A stretch of DNA of 64,000 bases, from NCBI RefSeq assembly GCF_021699195.1, contig NZ_SSXE01000024.1, positions 1 through 64,000 of the forward strand. The letters run 5' to 3'. Each line of letters begins with the position of its first letter. Position 1 is the stretch's first letter. The DNA comes from Nonomuraea sp. MG754425 (GTDB lineage Bacteria; Actinomycetota; Actinomycetes; Streptosporangiales; Streptosporangiaceae). Of the stretch, positions 7,076-14,762 are shown in pieces. The translations under genes were made by a program, and so were the position numbers. The notes beneath the pieces are model-generated. The model saw nothing but the letters and a program-made list of their open reading frames with translations. It ran no database searches and had not been told where the DNA came from.

Positions 7076-8230
7076 TCACCGGTAAGCCGCCATCCCCGTC
7101 AGCGCCTCCCCGAGCACCAGCGTGTGGATCTCCTGGGTGCCCTCGTACGTCAGGACGCTCTCCAGGTTGTTCATGTGCCTGATCACAGGGTACTCCAGCG
7201 TGATCCCGTTCCCGCCCAAGATGGTGCGAGCCTGGCGGGCGATGTCGAGGGCGGCCCGTACGTTGGCCAGCTTGCCGAAGCTGATCTGGCGGGGCTCCAA
7301 CTGCCCGGCGTCCTTCAGTTCGCCGAGGTGCAGGGCGGTGAGCCCGGCCTGGGCGGCCCCGACGTACATCCAGGCCAGTTTCTCCTGCGTGAGCTGGAAG
7401 GAGCCGATCGGCTTGGAGAACTGGACGCGGGTCTTCGCGTAATTCACGGCCGCCTCCAGGCAGGCGCGGGCGGCGCCCACGACGCCCCAGATGATGCCGA
7501 AGCGGGCCTCCGAGAGGCAGGAGAGCGGGCCGCGCAGCCCGGTGACGCCGGGCAGGACGGCCGAGGCGGGCAGGCGGACGTCGTCGAAGTAGAGGGAGGA
7601 GGTGACCGAGGCCCTCAGGGAGAGCTTCTTGTGGATCTCAGGGGCGGAGAAGCCGGGGGTGGAGGTGGGGACGACGAAGCCGCGCACGCCGTCGTCGGTC
7701 TGCGCCCACACGACGGCGACGTCGGCGATCGAGCCGTTGGTGATCCACATCTTGGAGCCGTTCAGCACCCAGTCGGTGCCGTCCTTCTTCGCGTACGTGC
7801 GCATGCCGGACGGATCGGAGCCGTGGTCGGGCTCGGTGAGGCCGAAGCAGCCGATCGCCTCGCCGGCGGCCATGCGAGGGAGCCACTCGTCCTTCTGCTC
7901 GTCGGAGCCGTAGCGCCAGATGGGGAACATGGCCAGCGAGCCCTGCACGGAGACGAAGGAGCGCAGCCCGGAGTCGCCGGCCTCCAGTTCGCGGCAGGCC
8001 ACTCCGTACGAGACCGCGTCGGTGCCGGCGCAGCCGTAGCCCTGCAGGTGCATCCCGAGCAGGCCGAGCGAGCCGAGCGCGGGCGCGAGTTCGCGCGCGG
8101 GGAAGACGGCCTGCTCGAACCAGTCCCCTACGTGGGGCAGGACGCGGTCGGCGACGAAGGATCTGACCGTGTCGCGGATGAGCCGCTGGTCAGGGTTGAG
8201 CCTGTCGTCGAGGCGCAGCAGGTCGTCCAT
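7076..8230 (-). CDS. gcdH: Glutaryl-CoA dehydrogenase-type acyl-CoA dehydrogenase
   Basis: A 384-residue FAD-dependent acyl-CoA dehydrogenase of normal length. The FAD/substrate motif CFGLTEPDHGSDPSGM (about 129-144) and the flavin-binding WITNG are present. The catalytic base is E363 in TYEGTQEIH. This pattern and the N-terminal LNPDQRLIRDTVRSFVADRV fit the glutaryl-CoA dehydrogenase subgroup, which oxidises and decarboxylates glutaryl-CoA to crotonyl-CoA in lysine and tryptophan breakdown. It stands alone on the minus strand after tRNA-Lys. Exact substrate is inferred. Confidence 0.88.
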   Translation of the reverse strand: MDDLLRLDDRLNPDQRLIRDTVRSFVADRVLPHVGDWFEQAVFPARELAPALGSLGLLGMHLQGYGCAGTDAVSYGVACRELEAGDSGLRSFVSVQGSLAMFPIWRYGSDEQKDEWLPRMAAGEAIGCFGLTEPDHGSDPSGMRTYAKKDGTDWVLNGSKMWITNGSIADVAVVWAQTDDGVRGFVVPTSTPGFSAPEIHKKLSLRASVTSSLYFDDVRLPASAVLPGVTGLRGPLSCLSEARFGIIWGVVGAARACLEAAVNYAKTRVQFSKPIGSFQLTQEKLAWMYVGAAQAGLTALHLGELKDAGQLEPRQISFGKLANVRAALDIARQARTILGGNGITLEYPVIRHMNNLESVLTYEGTQEIHTLVLGEALTGMAAYR

Positions 8231-8320
8231 GGCGGGTCCTCTCGTGCAAGGGGGACTACCAGGGTTCTACCAGGGGCAATCCTGATGTGCGAACACCGGG
8301 CCGTCGGGCAGTCTTGAGGC

Positions 8321-8608
8321 ATGAGCGAATACAACGTCAAGAAGCTGCGTCGGACTCACAAGGGCCGGATCATCGCGGGTGTCTGCTCGGGCGTCGGCGA
8401 GTTCGTGGGGATCGACGCCAACCTGGTGCGGATCGGGCTGGCGATCGCGACGCTGTTCGGCGGGGCGGGCGTCGCGCTGTACGCGATCGGCTGGCTCCTC
8501 ATGCCCGACGAGGAGCACGGCACCTCGATCGTCCAGGACATCGTCAAGAAGCAGCAGAACAAGGCCACCTCGACGGACTGGAGCGGCGAGCAGAAGCCGC
8601 GGTCGTGA
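8321..8608 (+). CDS. PspC domain membrane protein
   Basis: A 95-residue protein with a PspC domain (about residues 8-65). KLRRTHKGRIIAGVCSGVGE is followed by a hydrophobic segment (IGLAIATLFGGAGVALYAIG) ending in WLLMPDEE, the usual PspC finish. The tail is charged. Such proteins are membrane-anchored parts of envelope-stress responses. Its stop codon abuts the stop of the convergent MFS gene with no gap. Confidence 0.9.
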   Translation: MSEYNVKKLRRTHKGRIIAGVCSGVGEFVGIDANLVRIGLAIATLFGGAGVALYAIGWLLMPDEEHGTSIVQDIVKKQQNKATSTDWSGEQKPRS

Positions 8609-9892
8609 TCAGACGGTGGCCTCGGCGGGCACCGGGGCGGGCTTGTCGCGAGACTCGGTCCAGATCAGGGCGAGCACGGCCGCGCTGATCACGCCGGCGA
8701 TCCCCGCCAGCGCGACCACCGGCTCAGGGCCGAGTCTCTCCGCCGCGAGCCCGCCGACCAGGATCCCGATCCCCTGTACGGCCATCAGCCCCGACTGCAC
8801 GAGGCCGAACGCCTGGGCGCGACGTTCGGCCGGTACGTGCTGGACGAAGGCGGCATTGGCCGCGAGCTGGTACGCCCCGCCGATCCCCGACAGGACCCAC
8901 GCCACCAGCACCACGGCCAGCGGCGGGCGGATCGCGGTCACGATCAGGGGTGCGCAGCTCAGCATGGCCATCCAGCCCATGAGCCGCATCCGTCGCGGCG
9001 GCGAGACGAACCTGCTGAACAGGAACGCCCCCACGACGGTGCCGGCGGGCATGGCCGCCATCAGCAGGCCGGTGATCACGGGCACCGGCAGCCCGCCGGT
9101 GGCGAGCTTGGCCGCGTACGGCGCCGCGATGCCCTCGGGCAGGATGTAGAACCCGCACAACCAGGCGAACAGCACCAGCGTGCGCAGCTTCCGCGAGCCG
9201 AACACCAGCCGGGCCCCGCTCGCCGTCATCGACCACATGGACGCTTTGGCGTCGTCGGGACGGGCGGCCGGACGCCGGCGTACCCCGGAGACCAGGATCA
9301 GCGCCGAGGCCAGGAACGTGGCCGCGTCGAGGGCCAGCGCGCGGTACGGGCCCATGGTCGCGATCAGCGCTCCGCCCGCGGCGAAACCGAGCATCTGGAC
9401 GGCCTGGTTGGTCATGTTCTGCAGGGCCGAGCCGATGACGTACGCGTCGCCTTCGAGCACCTCGGGCAGCAGCGCCGCCCGCGCGGCCGAGAACGGCGCG
9501 CTGAGCAGCACCACCAGGAACACCAGCGCGCACAGCGCCCAGAACGGCACGCCCGGCACCGCCATCACGCCCACCAGGGCGGCCCTGACGAGGTCGCAGG
9601 TCAGCATGACGCCCCTGCGCGCGAACCGGTCGGCCAGCCCCGCCAGCAGCGGCCCGCCGACGATGGAGGGCAGGTACGTCAGCGCGTACACCGCCGCGGT
9701 GGCCAGCGGCGAGCCCGTGCGATCGTAGACGAGGACAGCGAGCGCCACCTGCGCGAGCTGGTCGCCGAGGAGCGAGAGGCCCTGGCCGTACCAGAGCGCC
9801 CGGAACTCCTTGATGGCGATGACTTCTCGATATGTGACTTGTTGTGCTTCTCCGGCACGGCGATGCCGTCCCGGTGGCCGTCGCGCCCGCAT
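8609..9892 (-). CDS. MFS transporter, putative drug/metabolite exporter
   Basis: A 427-residue protein with about 12 hydrophobic segments in two halves. It has an MFS A-like motif (GLADRFARRGVM) between TM2 and TM3 and the opening FRALWYGQGLSLLGDQLAQVALAVLVYD typical of the MFS_3/EntS-like exporters. The ATG at 9892 follows GGGGG and gives a short Arg-rich N-terminus; a longer frame to 9988 looks spurious. Substrate unknown. The gene shares its terminus with the convergent pspC gene. Confidence 0.85.
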   Translation of the reverse strand: MRARRPPGRHRRAGEAQQVTYREVIAIKEFRALWYGQGLSLLGDQLAQVALAVLVYDRTGSPLATAAVYALTYLPSIVGGPLLAGLADRFARRGVMLTCDLVRAALVGVMAVPGVPFWALCALVFLVVLLSAPFSAARAALLPEVLEGDAYVIGSALQNMTNQAVQMLGFAAGGALIATMGPYRALALDAATFLASALILVSGVRRRPAARPDDAKASMWSMTASGARLVFGSRKLRTLVLFAWLCGFYILPEGIAAPYAAKLATGGLPVPVITGLLMAAMPAGTVVGAFLFSRFVSPPRRMRLMGWMAMLSCAPLIVTAIRPPLAVVLVAWVLSGIGGAYQLAANAAFVQHVPAERRAQAFGLVQSGLMAVQGIGILVGGLAAERLGPEPVVALAGIAGVISAAVLALIWTESRDKPAPVPAEATV

Positions 9893-10002
9893 GGCCCCCA
9901 CTGGACTCCGCTGTGCCTGACTCAGGGTGCTCGCTATGTCACCTAAGGTGCCCGACGGCGGGGGTAAGCCGCAACCCAAAGCAGCCAACCAAAAGCAAAG
10001 GG

Positions 10003-10353
10003 TTACCAGCCCAATTCGTGAAGCCGGGCGTCGTCGATGCCGAAGTGATGGCCAACCTCATGGACGACCGTGATGCGCACCTCGTCGACCACCTGGTCCT
10101 CGGTCTCGCAAATTTGACATATCGGAGTGCGGTAGATCTCGATCCGGTCGGGCAGAACTGCTGAGTACCAGTCGCCGCGTTCGGTGAGGGGGACACCGGT
10201 GTACAAGCCGAGCAGGTGGGGCTCGGGCGGGTCATCGACGACGGTGACGACGACATTGCTCATGGCGCGCGCGAGGTCGGGTGGAATCGTGTCCAATGCC
10301 TCGGCCACGAGTTCCTCGAACTTTTCCCGCGAAACCTCGATCACACTTGCCAT
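10003..10353 (-). CDS. Zincin-family metallopeptidase (PF06262-type)
   Basis: A 116-residue protein with a minimal zincin active site HEVGHHFGIDD: H98 and H102 as zinc ligands, E99 as catalytic base and D108 as probable third ligand. The family is small, cytosolic and widespread in actinobacteria, and its substrate is not known. N-terminal helix FEELVAEALDTIPPDLARAM is the typical opening. It is divergent from the metallophosphoesterase gene. Confidence 0.9.
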   Translation of the reverse strand: MASVIEVSREKFEELVAEALDTIPPDLARAMSNVVVTVVDDPPEPHLLGLYTGVPLTERGDWYSAVLPDRIEIYRTPICQICETEDQVVDEVRITVVHEVGHHFGIDDARLHELGW

Positions 10354-10386
10354 TCTGCCCCGTGAACCAGGTAAGCCAGAAACCGT

Positions 10387-11946
10387 ATGAAGTTCGTGTT
10401 CAAGTCCACGGCAGTCCTTCGATCGCGCGGCGCGCGGATCGCGGCGGTGCTCTGCGTCGCCGCGGTCGGCGCATGGCTGGGCATCTTCCTCAGCGGCACC
10501 GTACGCGCCCAGGTAGGTCCGGTGGAGACCGGCATGTCACTGCGCCCGGCGTGGGCCGGCGAGACGGTCGTCGACGCCAGCCCGCTCGGCACGCTCACCT
10601 TCCGCACCCACAGTGCGCCGCTGCGACTGCGCATCACCCTGGAGAACATCGACCAGGAACGTGCCAAGGCCCTCCTGGAGGACCCGCGTCTCGCCGACCG
10701 CCTGCCCGGCCTGATCGAGGACGACCTCCTCGACGGCGTGCGCGCCCTCGTCATCCGCTCGCTGCTCTGCGCGGGCGCCGGGGCCCTCATCGCCGTCCTG
10801 ATGGTCTTCAGACGCCCGAGGACGGCTCTGCTGGGCCTGCTGGCGGCCTCCGTGGCCCTGGCCGCCACCGGAGCCATGGCGGCCGTCACGTTCCGCCCGA
10901 GTTCGCTCATCGAGCCGCGCTACTCGGGCCTGATCGCCGCGGCCCCGTCCCTCGTGGGCAGCGCGGAGTCGATCGTGACGCGCTTCGAGTCGTACCGCTC
11001 CCAGCTCACCAAACTCGTGACGAACGTCTCGAAGCTCTACGAAACCGTCTCGACCCTGCCCTTGTACGACGCCGACCCCAAGACCATCCGGGTCCTGCAC
11101 GTCTCCGACATCCACCTCAACCCGATCGCCTGGAACGTCATCCGCTCGCTCAAGGACCAGTTCGCCGTCGACTTCATCATCGACACGGGAGACATCTCCG
11201 ACCACGGCACCAAGGCGGAGAACAAGTTCGTCGACGAGATCCAGGGCCTCAAGGTCCCGTACGTGTTCATCCGCGGCAACCACGACTCGATGACCACGCA
11301 GAAGGCGGTCGAGAAGCAGAAGAACGCCATCGTCCTGGACGACCGTTCCCGGAAGGTCGCGGGCCTGAAGGTCTACGGCCTCGGCGACCCCCGCTTCACC
11401 CCCGACAAGTCCGTCACCGTCGACTCCGACCCGGCCTCGCTCACCGAGCTCGGCCGCGCCCACCGGCCCAAGGCGAGCGGGGCGGACCTGATCGCCGTCC
11501 ACGACGGGGAGGTCGGCCGGGGCTTCTCCGGCGCGGCCCCCATGATCCTGGCCGGCCACACCCACGAACGCCGGACGACCGTGTTCCCGACCGGCACCCG
11601 CATGCTCGTCCAGGGCTCGACGGGCGGGGCCGGGCTGCGCGCGCTCGAACACGCCCAGCCCACCCCGGTCCAGGCGTCCGTGCTGTACTTCGACAAGGAG
11701 ACCAAGCGCCTGCGGGCGTGGGACGACATCACGCTCGGCGGGCTGGGGGAGCAGTCGGTGTACATCCAGCGTCACGTGGAGGCCCACCCACAACGTATGA
11801 TTTCCCCGGAGCCAACGAACGCCCCGTCGCCAACGGGAACGATCACTGGCACCGCCTCGCCGGCAGCCGGTCCGCCACTTTGGCATCGAGGGCAATCGTC
11901 CCCTATGCTTCAGGGGTCCCCGACGGAAGGCGACAGGGAAACCTAA
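10387..11946 (+). CDS. Membrane-anchored calcineurin-like metallophosphoesterase
   Basis: A 519-residue protein. The N-terminal TM helix (about 12-36) and a second TM pair (about 118-165) flank an extracytoplasmic segment. The phosphoesterase core (about 235-425) has every metal motif in order: VSDIHLN, DTGDISDHG, RGNHDS, VHD and AGHTHER. The last 45 residues are Pro/Thr/Ser-rich and contain the promoter of the next gene, a tRNA. The TAA stop directly abuts tRNA-Glu. Phosphodiester substrate unknown. Confidence 0.88.
   Translation: MKFVFKSTAVLRSRGARIAAVLCVAAVGAWLGIFLSGTVRAQVGPVETGMSLRPAWAGETVVDASPLGTLTFRTHSAPLRLRITLENIDQERAKALLEDPRLADRLPGLIEDDLLDGVRALVIRSLLCAGAGALIAVLMVFRRPRTALLGLLAASVALAATGAMAAVTFRPSSLIEPRYSGLIAAAPSLVGSAESIVTRFESYRSQLTKLVTNVSKLYETVSTLPLYDADPKTIRVLHVSDIHLNPIAWNVIRSLKDQFAVDFIIDTGDISDHGTKAENKFVDEIQGLKVPYVFIRGNHDSMTTQKAVEKQKNAIVLDDRSRKVAGLKVYGLGDPRFTPDKSVTVDSDPASLTELGRAHRPKASGADLIAVHDGEVGRGFSGAAPMILAGHTHERRTTVFPTGTRMLVQGSTGGAGLRALEHAQPTPVQASVLYFDKETKRLRAWDDITLGGLGEQSVYIQRHVEAHPQRMISPEPTNAPSPTGTITGTASPAAGPPLWHRGQSSPMLQGSPTEGDRET
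11880..11909 (+). promoter_or_regulatory. Candidate promoter for tRNA-Glu inside the upstream gene
   Basis: TTGGCA (11880-11885) and TATGCT (11904-11909) are separated by 18 bp. The -10 hexamer ends 37 bp before the tRNA 5' end, leaving a short precursor leader. Confidence 0.6.
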
Positions 11947-12019
11947 GCCCCCATCGTCTAGCGGCCTAGGACACCGCCCTTTCAAGGCGGCGGCACGGGT
12001 TCGAATCCCGTTGGGGGCA
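11947..12019 (+). tRNA. tRNA-Glu (anticodon TTC)
   Basis: A 73-nt cloverleaf. Acceptor GCCCCCA pairs with TGGGGGC, and the anticodon loop CTTTCAA sits in a CCGCC/GGCGG stem. CCA is not encoded. First of a Glu-Asp-Phe tRNA cluster. Confidence 0.95.
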
Positions 12020-12116
12020 CCGCGAGCGCCTAGCGCACCCGCAAAACGGTCGGTCGAAGACCACCGAAGAGCTGGTAAGCTAAGCGAGCGCAAACAGAAC
12101 GAAACGCAAGACACAA

Positions 12117-12191
12117 GGTCCTGTAGAGCAGTTTGGAGTGCTCGCCACCCTGTCAAGGTGGAGGTCGCGGGTTCAAGTCCCGTCAGGACCG
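12117..12191 (+). tRNA. tRNA-Asp (anticodon GTC)
   Basis: A 75-nt cloverleaf. Acceptor GGTCCTG pairs with CAGGACC, and the anticodon loop CTGTCAA sits in CCACC/GGTGG. Discriminator G. Only 5 bp separate it from tRNA-Phe, so the two are likely co-transcribed. Confidence 0.95.
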
Positions 12192-12196
12192 CTCTA

Positions 12197-12270
12197 GGTC
12201 AGGTAGCTCAGTTGGTACGAGCGTCCGCCTGAAAAGCGGAAGGTCGGCGGTTCGACCCCGCCCCTGACCA
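12197..12270 (+). tRNA. tRNA-Phe (anticodon GAA)
   Basis: A 74-nt cloverleaf. Acceptor GGTCAGG pairs with CCTGACC, and the anticodon loop CTGAAAA sits in TCCGC/GCGGA. Its 3' half is duplicated exactly at 17226-17263, which marks it as the attachment site of the island that follows. Confidence 0.96.
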
Positions 12271-12286
12271 CATCAATTGACTTGCA
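12233..12286 (+). repeat. attL: 54-bp direct repeat overlapping tRNA-Phe
   Basis: Identical to 17226-17279. It covers tRNA-Phe from the anticodon loop to the 3' end plus 16 bp beyond. Because the copy belongs to the full tRNA gene, integration kept tRNA-Phe functional. Confidence 0.93.
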
Positions 12287-12289
12287 TAA

Positions 12290-12322
12290 ATGCCCCGCCA
12301 CACGATTACGTGGACGGGGCAT
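12290..12322 (+). terminator. Terminator after the tRNA cluster
   Basis: Hairpin ATGCCCCG-CCAC / GTGG-A-CGGGGCAT with one bulged A and a 7-nt loop, followed by ATTTGTGT. It lies inside the island, replacing the host terminator now found at 17285. Confidence 0.7.
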
Positions 12323-12350
12323 ATTTGTGTCTGCGTGTCTAGCTGCGTGA

Positions 12351-12647
12351 CTACGGTTCCGGAGCGAGCGGGAAGATCTCATCCATCACCGTAGCGCCTT
12401 CCTGCATGACGGGTCGGATCTGCTTGCGGTAGACCATCTCGGTCACGAGCGTGTTCGTATGGCCGACCAGGCGTGAGATGTGCTCGATCGGGACGTCATG
12501 AGCTGAGAGCAGCGAGACGAAACTGTGCCGCAGTTCCCGAGGGGTCCATTCCGCTGGATCGATGCCGTCGGCGTTCTTGAGAGCAATTCGGACATCCCGC
12601 CGAACGTTCTCCGCAGTCATGGCGGTCTCGTTCCTGGTGCCGAACAC
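12351..12647 (-). pseudogene. Integrase C-terminal remnant
   Basis: About 98 residues matching the end of actinomycete tyrosine integrases. TPRELRHSFVSLLS gives the H-x-x-R block, ISRLVGHTN the second His, and EMVYRKQIRP the nucleophilic Tyr. The frame continues upstream without a start to about 12712 (RANGESVGTFSESRVFG) and then meets a stop. The first catalytic Arg and all N-terminal domains are missing. It is therefore a truncated relic of the island's integrase, correctly oriented toward the tRNA. Confidence 0.85.
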
Positions 12648-12716
12648 TCGACTCTCGCTGAACGTGCCGACGCTCTCACCATTGGCACGCTCGTCGAGCA
12701 GCCCCCTTGAGCGCTG

Positions 12717-13082
12717 TCACGCAGCGAACCGGAATCCGCAGGAGCCGGTCACCCGTTCCAGCTCTCCGATGATCGCCGCACGCAGATAGGAGCCGTGCCG
12801 GTCGGCGGCCAGAGCGACCGAGACGGGTTGCTGCGTAGGCAGCGGCTTGGGCCGCAACAGCTCAGCCAGCCAGGGAGGCGGCGGCGCGACAGGCGAAGGG
12901 TGAATCACCTTGTACGAGCCCTGGCCGTCACTCGCACACACGTGGCTACCGGGACCGACGACGTAGCCGCCCACCCCTCGCGTGTCGATCAGCCAGCCCA
13001 GCGCGCCTTGGGTGTTGGGCAGAGGCGCATCGGCCCGCGGCATACTTCCCGCTTGACCAGGTTGGCTAGGCAGGTTATACAA
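12717..13082 (-). pseudogene. Prim-pol (AICE replication) gene remnant
   Basis: A frame of about 121 codons resembling the middle of bifunctional DNA primase/polymerase proteins: LGWLIDTRGVGGYVVGPGS, then KVIHPSPVAPPPPWLAELL, then DRHGSYLRAAIIGELERV. Full-length members run to about 300 residues. The catalytic N-terminal part is absent and the C-terminus is cut short just before the integrase fragment. Prim-pol genes are typical of the replication module of some AICEs. The apparent start at 13082 is probably fortuitous. Confidence 0.7.
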
Positions 13083-13139
13083 GCATCATGTTGGGTGGCC
13101 TGGCTAGTCATGTCAAGAGTCCATGGCTGACTTGGCTAG
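13053..13139 (+). promoter_or_regulatory. Promoter and repeated TGGCTAG operator of the GntR gene
   Basis: TTGACC (13053-13058) and TTATAC (13075-13080), spacing 16, form a good promoter. TGGCTAG occurs three times (13063, 13101, 13133), once inside the promoter spacer and twice in the presumed leader. Flanks (TTGGCTAGGCA, CTGGCTAGTCA, TTGGCTAGCAA) suggest a degenerate palindrome. Confidence 0.55.
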
Positions 13140-13172
13140 CAAAGTTGTTCAGGTGCGGCTACGATCGGAGGC

Positions 13173-14015
13173 ATGAAACTCGACCCGGACGATCCTCGTC
13201 CGCCCTTTCAGCAGGTCGCCACGCAGCTCAGGGCGGCCATCCTCACCAGGAAGTTCGCGCCGGGAGAGAAGCTCCCCTCTGGGCCGGAACTCGCCAAGAC
13301 CTTCGGCGTGGCGCGCCAGACGATCCAGCAAGCCATCCGCCTACTCCGAGAGGAGGGCCTGATCGTTTCCCGGCAGGGGAGCGGCGTGTTCGTGCGGGAG
13401 AAGACCGCGCGGCCTGTCGGCCTGCGTCCGCACATCGAGGAAGCGTTCAAGCGGCCGGAAGTCTCCATCGACTTCGCCGGGTTCTCCGGCGAGACGCTGC
13501 ACGGCGCGGTGATGGAAGCGCTTGACAACATCCGGGCCGGCCGCCTGACGCCGGACCGCATCTCCATCCGGCTCCTCCTCCCGGACACCGACCGGCCGTG
13601 GTCCCTTCCCTGCCGGGTGGACGACGGGCAGGACGAGCCGCTGTTCAGGCAGCGCGCCGAAAAGATCATCTCTCGACACGCCCAGGCCATCGTGGACTCG
13701 GTCCACGAGTTGAGAGACCTCGGCCTGGTGCCGCACGCGTCCGCCGACGTCCGGATCAGCGGAGAGCCGCCCCGGTTCAAGATGTACGTGATCAACGGGG
13801 AAGAGGCGTTCTTCGGTTACTACGCAGTGGCGGAGCACACCGTGGCGCTGAGCGGGGCGCCGGTCACGATGTACGACCTGATGGGCAAGGACACCGAACT
13901 GTTCCACTTCGCGCTGAGCGACGGTCCCGATTCGACGTCGGCCCAGTACGTGCAGCAGTCCTTCGCGTGGTTCGACGCGGTGTGGAACTCGGTCGCTCGC
14001 GAGGTGTCGTGCTAG
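13173..14015 (+). CDS. GntR-family regulator of the tRNA-Phe island
   Basis: A 280-residue protein. The N-terminal winged helix (about 8-75) reads PFQQVATQLRAAILTRKFAPG, LPSGPELAKTFGVARQTIQQ and a wing ending GSGVFVRE. The C-terminal 200 residues do not show a standard UTRA or FadR fold and may be an element-specific effector domain. Related GntR proteins (KorSA type) keep AICE replication and transfer genes repressed. Its upstream region carries three TGGCTAG motifs. Its last codons overlap the GTG start of the HAD gene, so the two form an operon. Confidence 0.85.
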   Translation: MKLDPDDPRPPFQQVATQLRAAILTRKFAPGEKLPSGPELAKTFGVARQTIQQAIRLLREEGLIVSRQGSGVFVREKTARPVGLRPHIEEAFKRPEVSIDFAGFSGETLHGAVMEALDNIRAGRLTPDRISIRLLLPDTDRPWSLPCRVDDGQDEPLFRQRAEKIISRHAQAIVDSVHELRDLGLVPHASADVRISGEPPRFKMYVINGEEAFFGYYAVAEHTVALSGAPVTMYDLMGKDTELFHFALSDGPDSTSAQYVQQSFAWFDAVWNSVAREVSC

Positions 14016-14707
14016 CTCGGTCCTCGTCCGCAGCCGTCCAGGGCGTCATGAGGGACGCCCGGTGCCTCCTGCTCGACTTCGACGGGCCGGTCTGCAATAT
14101 CTTCGCGGGACTCCCGGCACGGGCCGTGGCCGAGAGTCTCCGCACCGCTCTGGAAAAGGCCGGCGGGCCACTCCCCCCGGAGGTGCGCGCCACGAACGAC
14201 CCCCTGGCGGTCTTCCGGCTCAGCGTGTCGCTCGGCGAGGACCTGAATCAGCTCGCTCTCAGGACGCTCACGGAACGGGAAGTCCAGGCGGCCGGTACGG
14301 CACGGCTTACCCCGGGCGCGGTTGACCTGATGGAGCTGGCACGCGGCAGAGATCTGCCGGTCGCCATCGTGAGCAACAATTCCGTGGCCGCAGTGTCGGC
14401 CTTCCTGACGCGAGAAGGGCTCAGCGGCCTGGTCGAGTACATCGCCGGCCGTACGGAAGCGGACCCGTCGCTCATGAAGCCGAACCCCCATCTGCTCGAC
14501 CAGGCGCTCACCTACCTCAACGCGGAACCGTCCGCTGCTCTTCTGGTCGGCGATTCGGTGACCGATGTGCAGGCGTCCAAGCGCGCCGGAGTCGTCGCTG
14601 TGGGCTACGCCAATCGTCCGGGGAAGGTCGAGCGGCTTGGCAACGCGGGAGCGGATCTCATCGTCACCAGCATGCAAGATCTCGCGGACGCGCTCAGGAG
14701 CCTTTGA
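14009..14707 (+). CDS. HAD-superfamily hydrolase
   Basis: A 232-residue phosphatase-type HAD protein. Motif I is DFDGP with the two aspartates (about residues 21-23), motif II VSNNS, motif III Lys in LMKPNP, and motif IV GDSVTD followed by QASKRAGV. The cap domain is helical (C1 type). The GTG at 14009 overlaps the gntR stop; ATG 14048 is an alternative with less overlap. Substrate unknown, possibly a phosphosugar or nucleotide phosphatase. Cargo of the island, in operon with gntR. Confidence 0.85.
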   Translation: MLARSSSAAVQGVMRDARCLLLDFDGPVCNIFAGLPARAVAESLRTALEKAGGPLPPEVRATNDPLAVFRLSVSLGEDLNQLALRTLTEREVQAAGTARLTPGAVDLMELARGRDLPVAIVSNNSVAAVSAFLTREGLSGLVEYIAGRTEADPSLMKPNPHLLDQALTYLNAEPSAALLVGDSVTDVQASKRAGVVAVGYANRPGKVERLGNAGADLIVTSMQDLADALRSL

Positions 14708-14762
14708 GGGCTCTGCGTCGTAGCCTGTCGATAAGGGACATTTCGGAGAGGCGGCAGGGTCT

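Noticed and set aside
7124-8317. 397-codon plus frame antisense to gcdH
   Set aside because: Gly/Val/Arg/Asp-biased shadow without RBS or domain.
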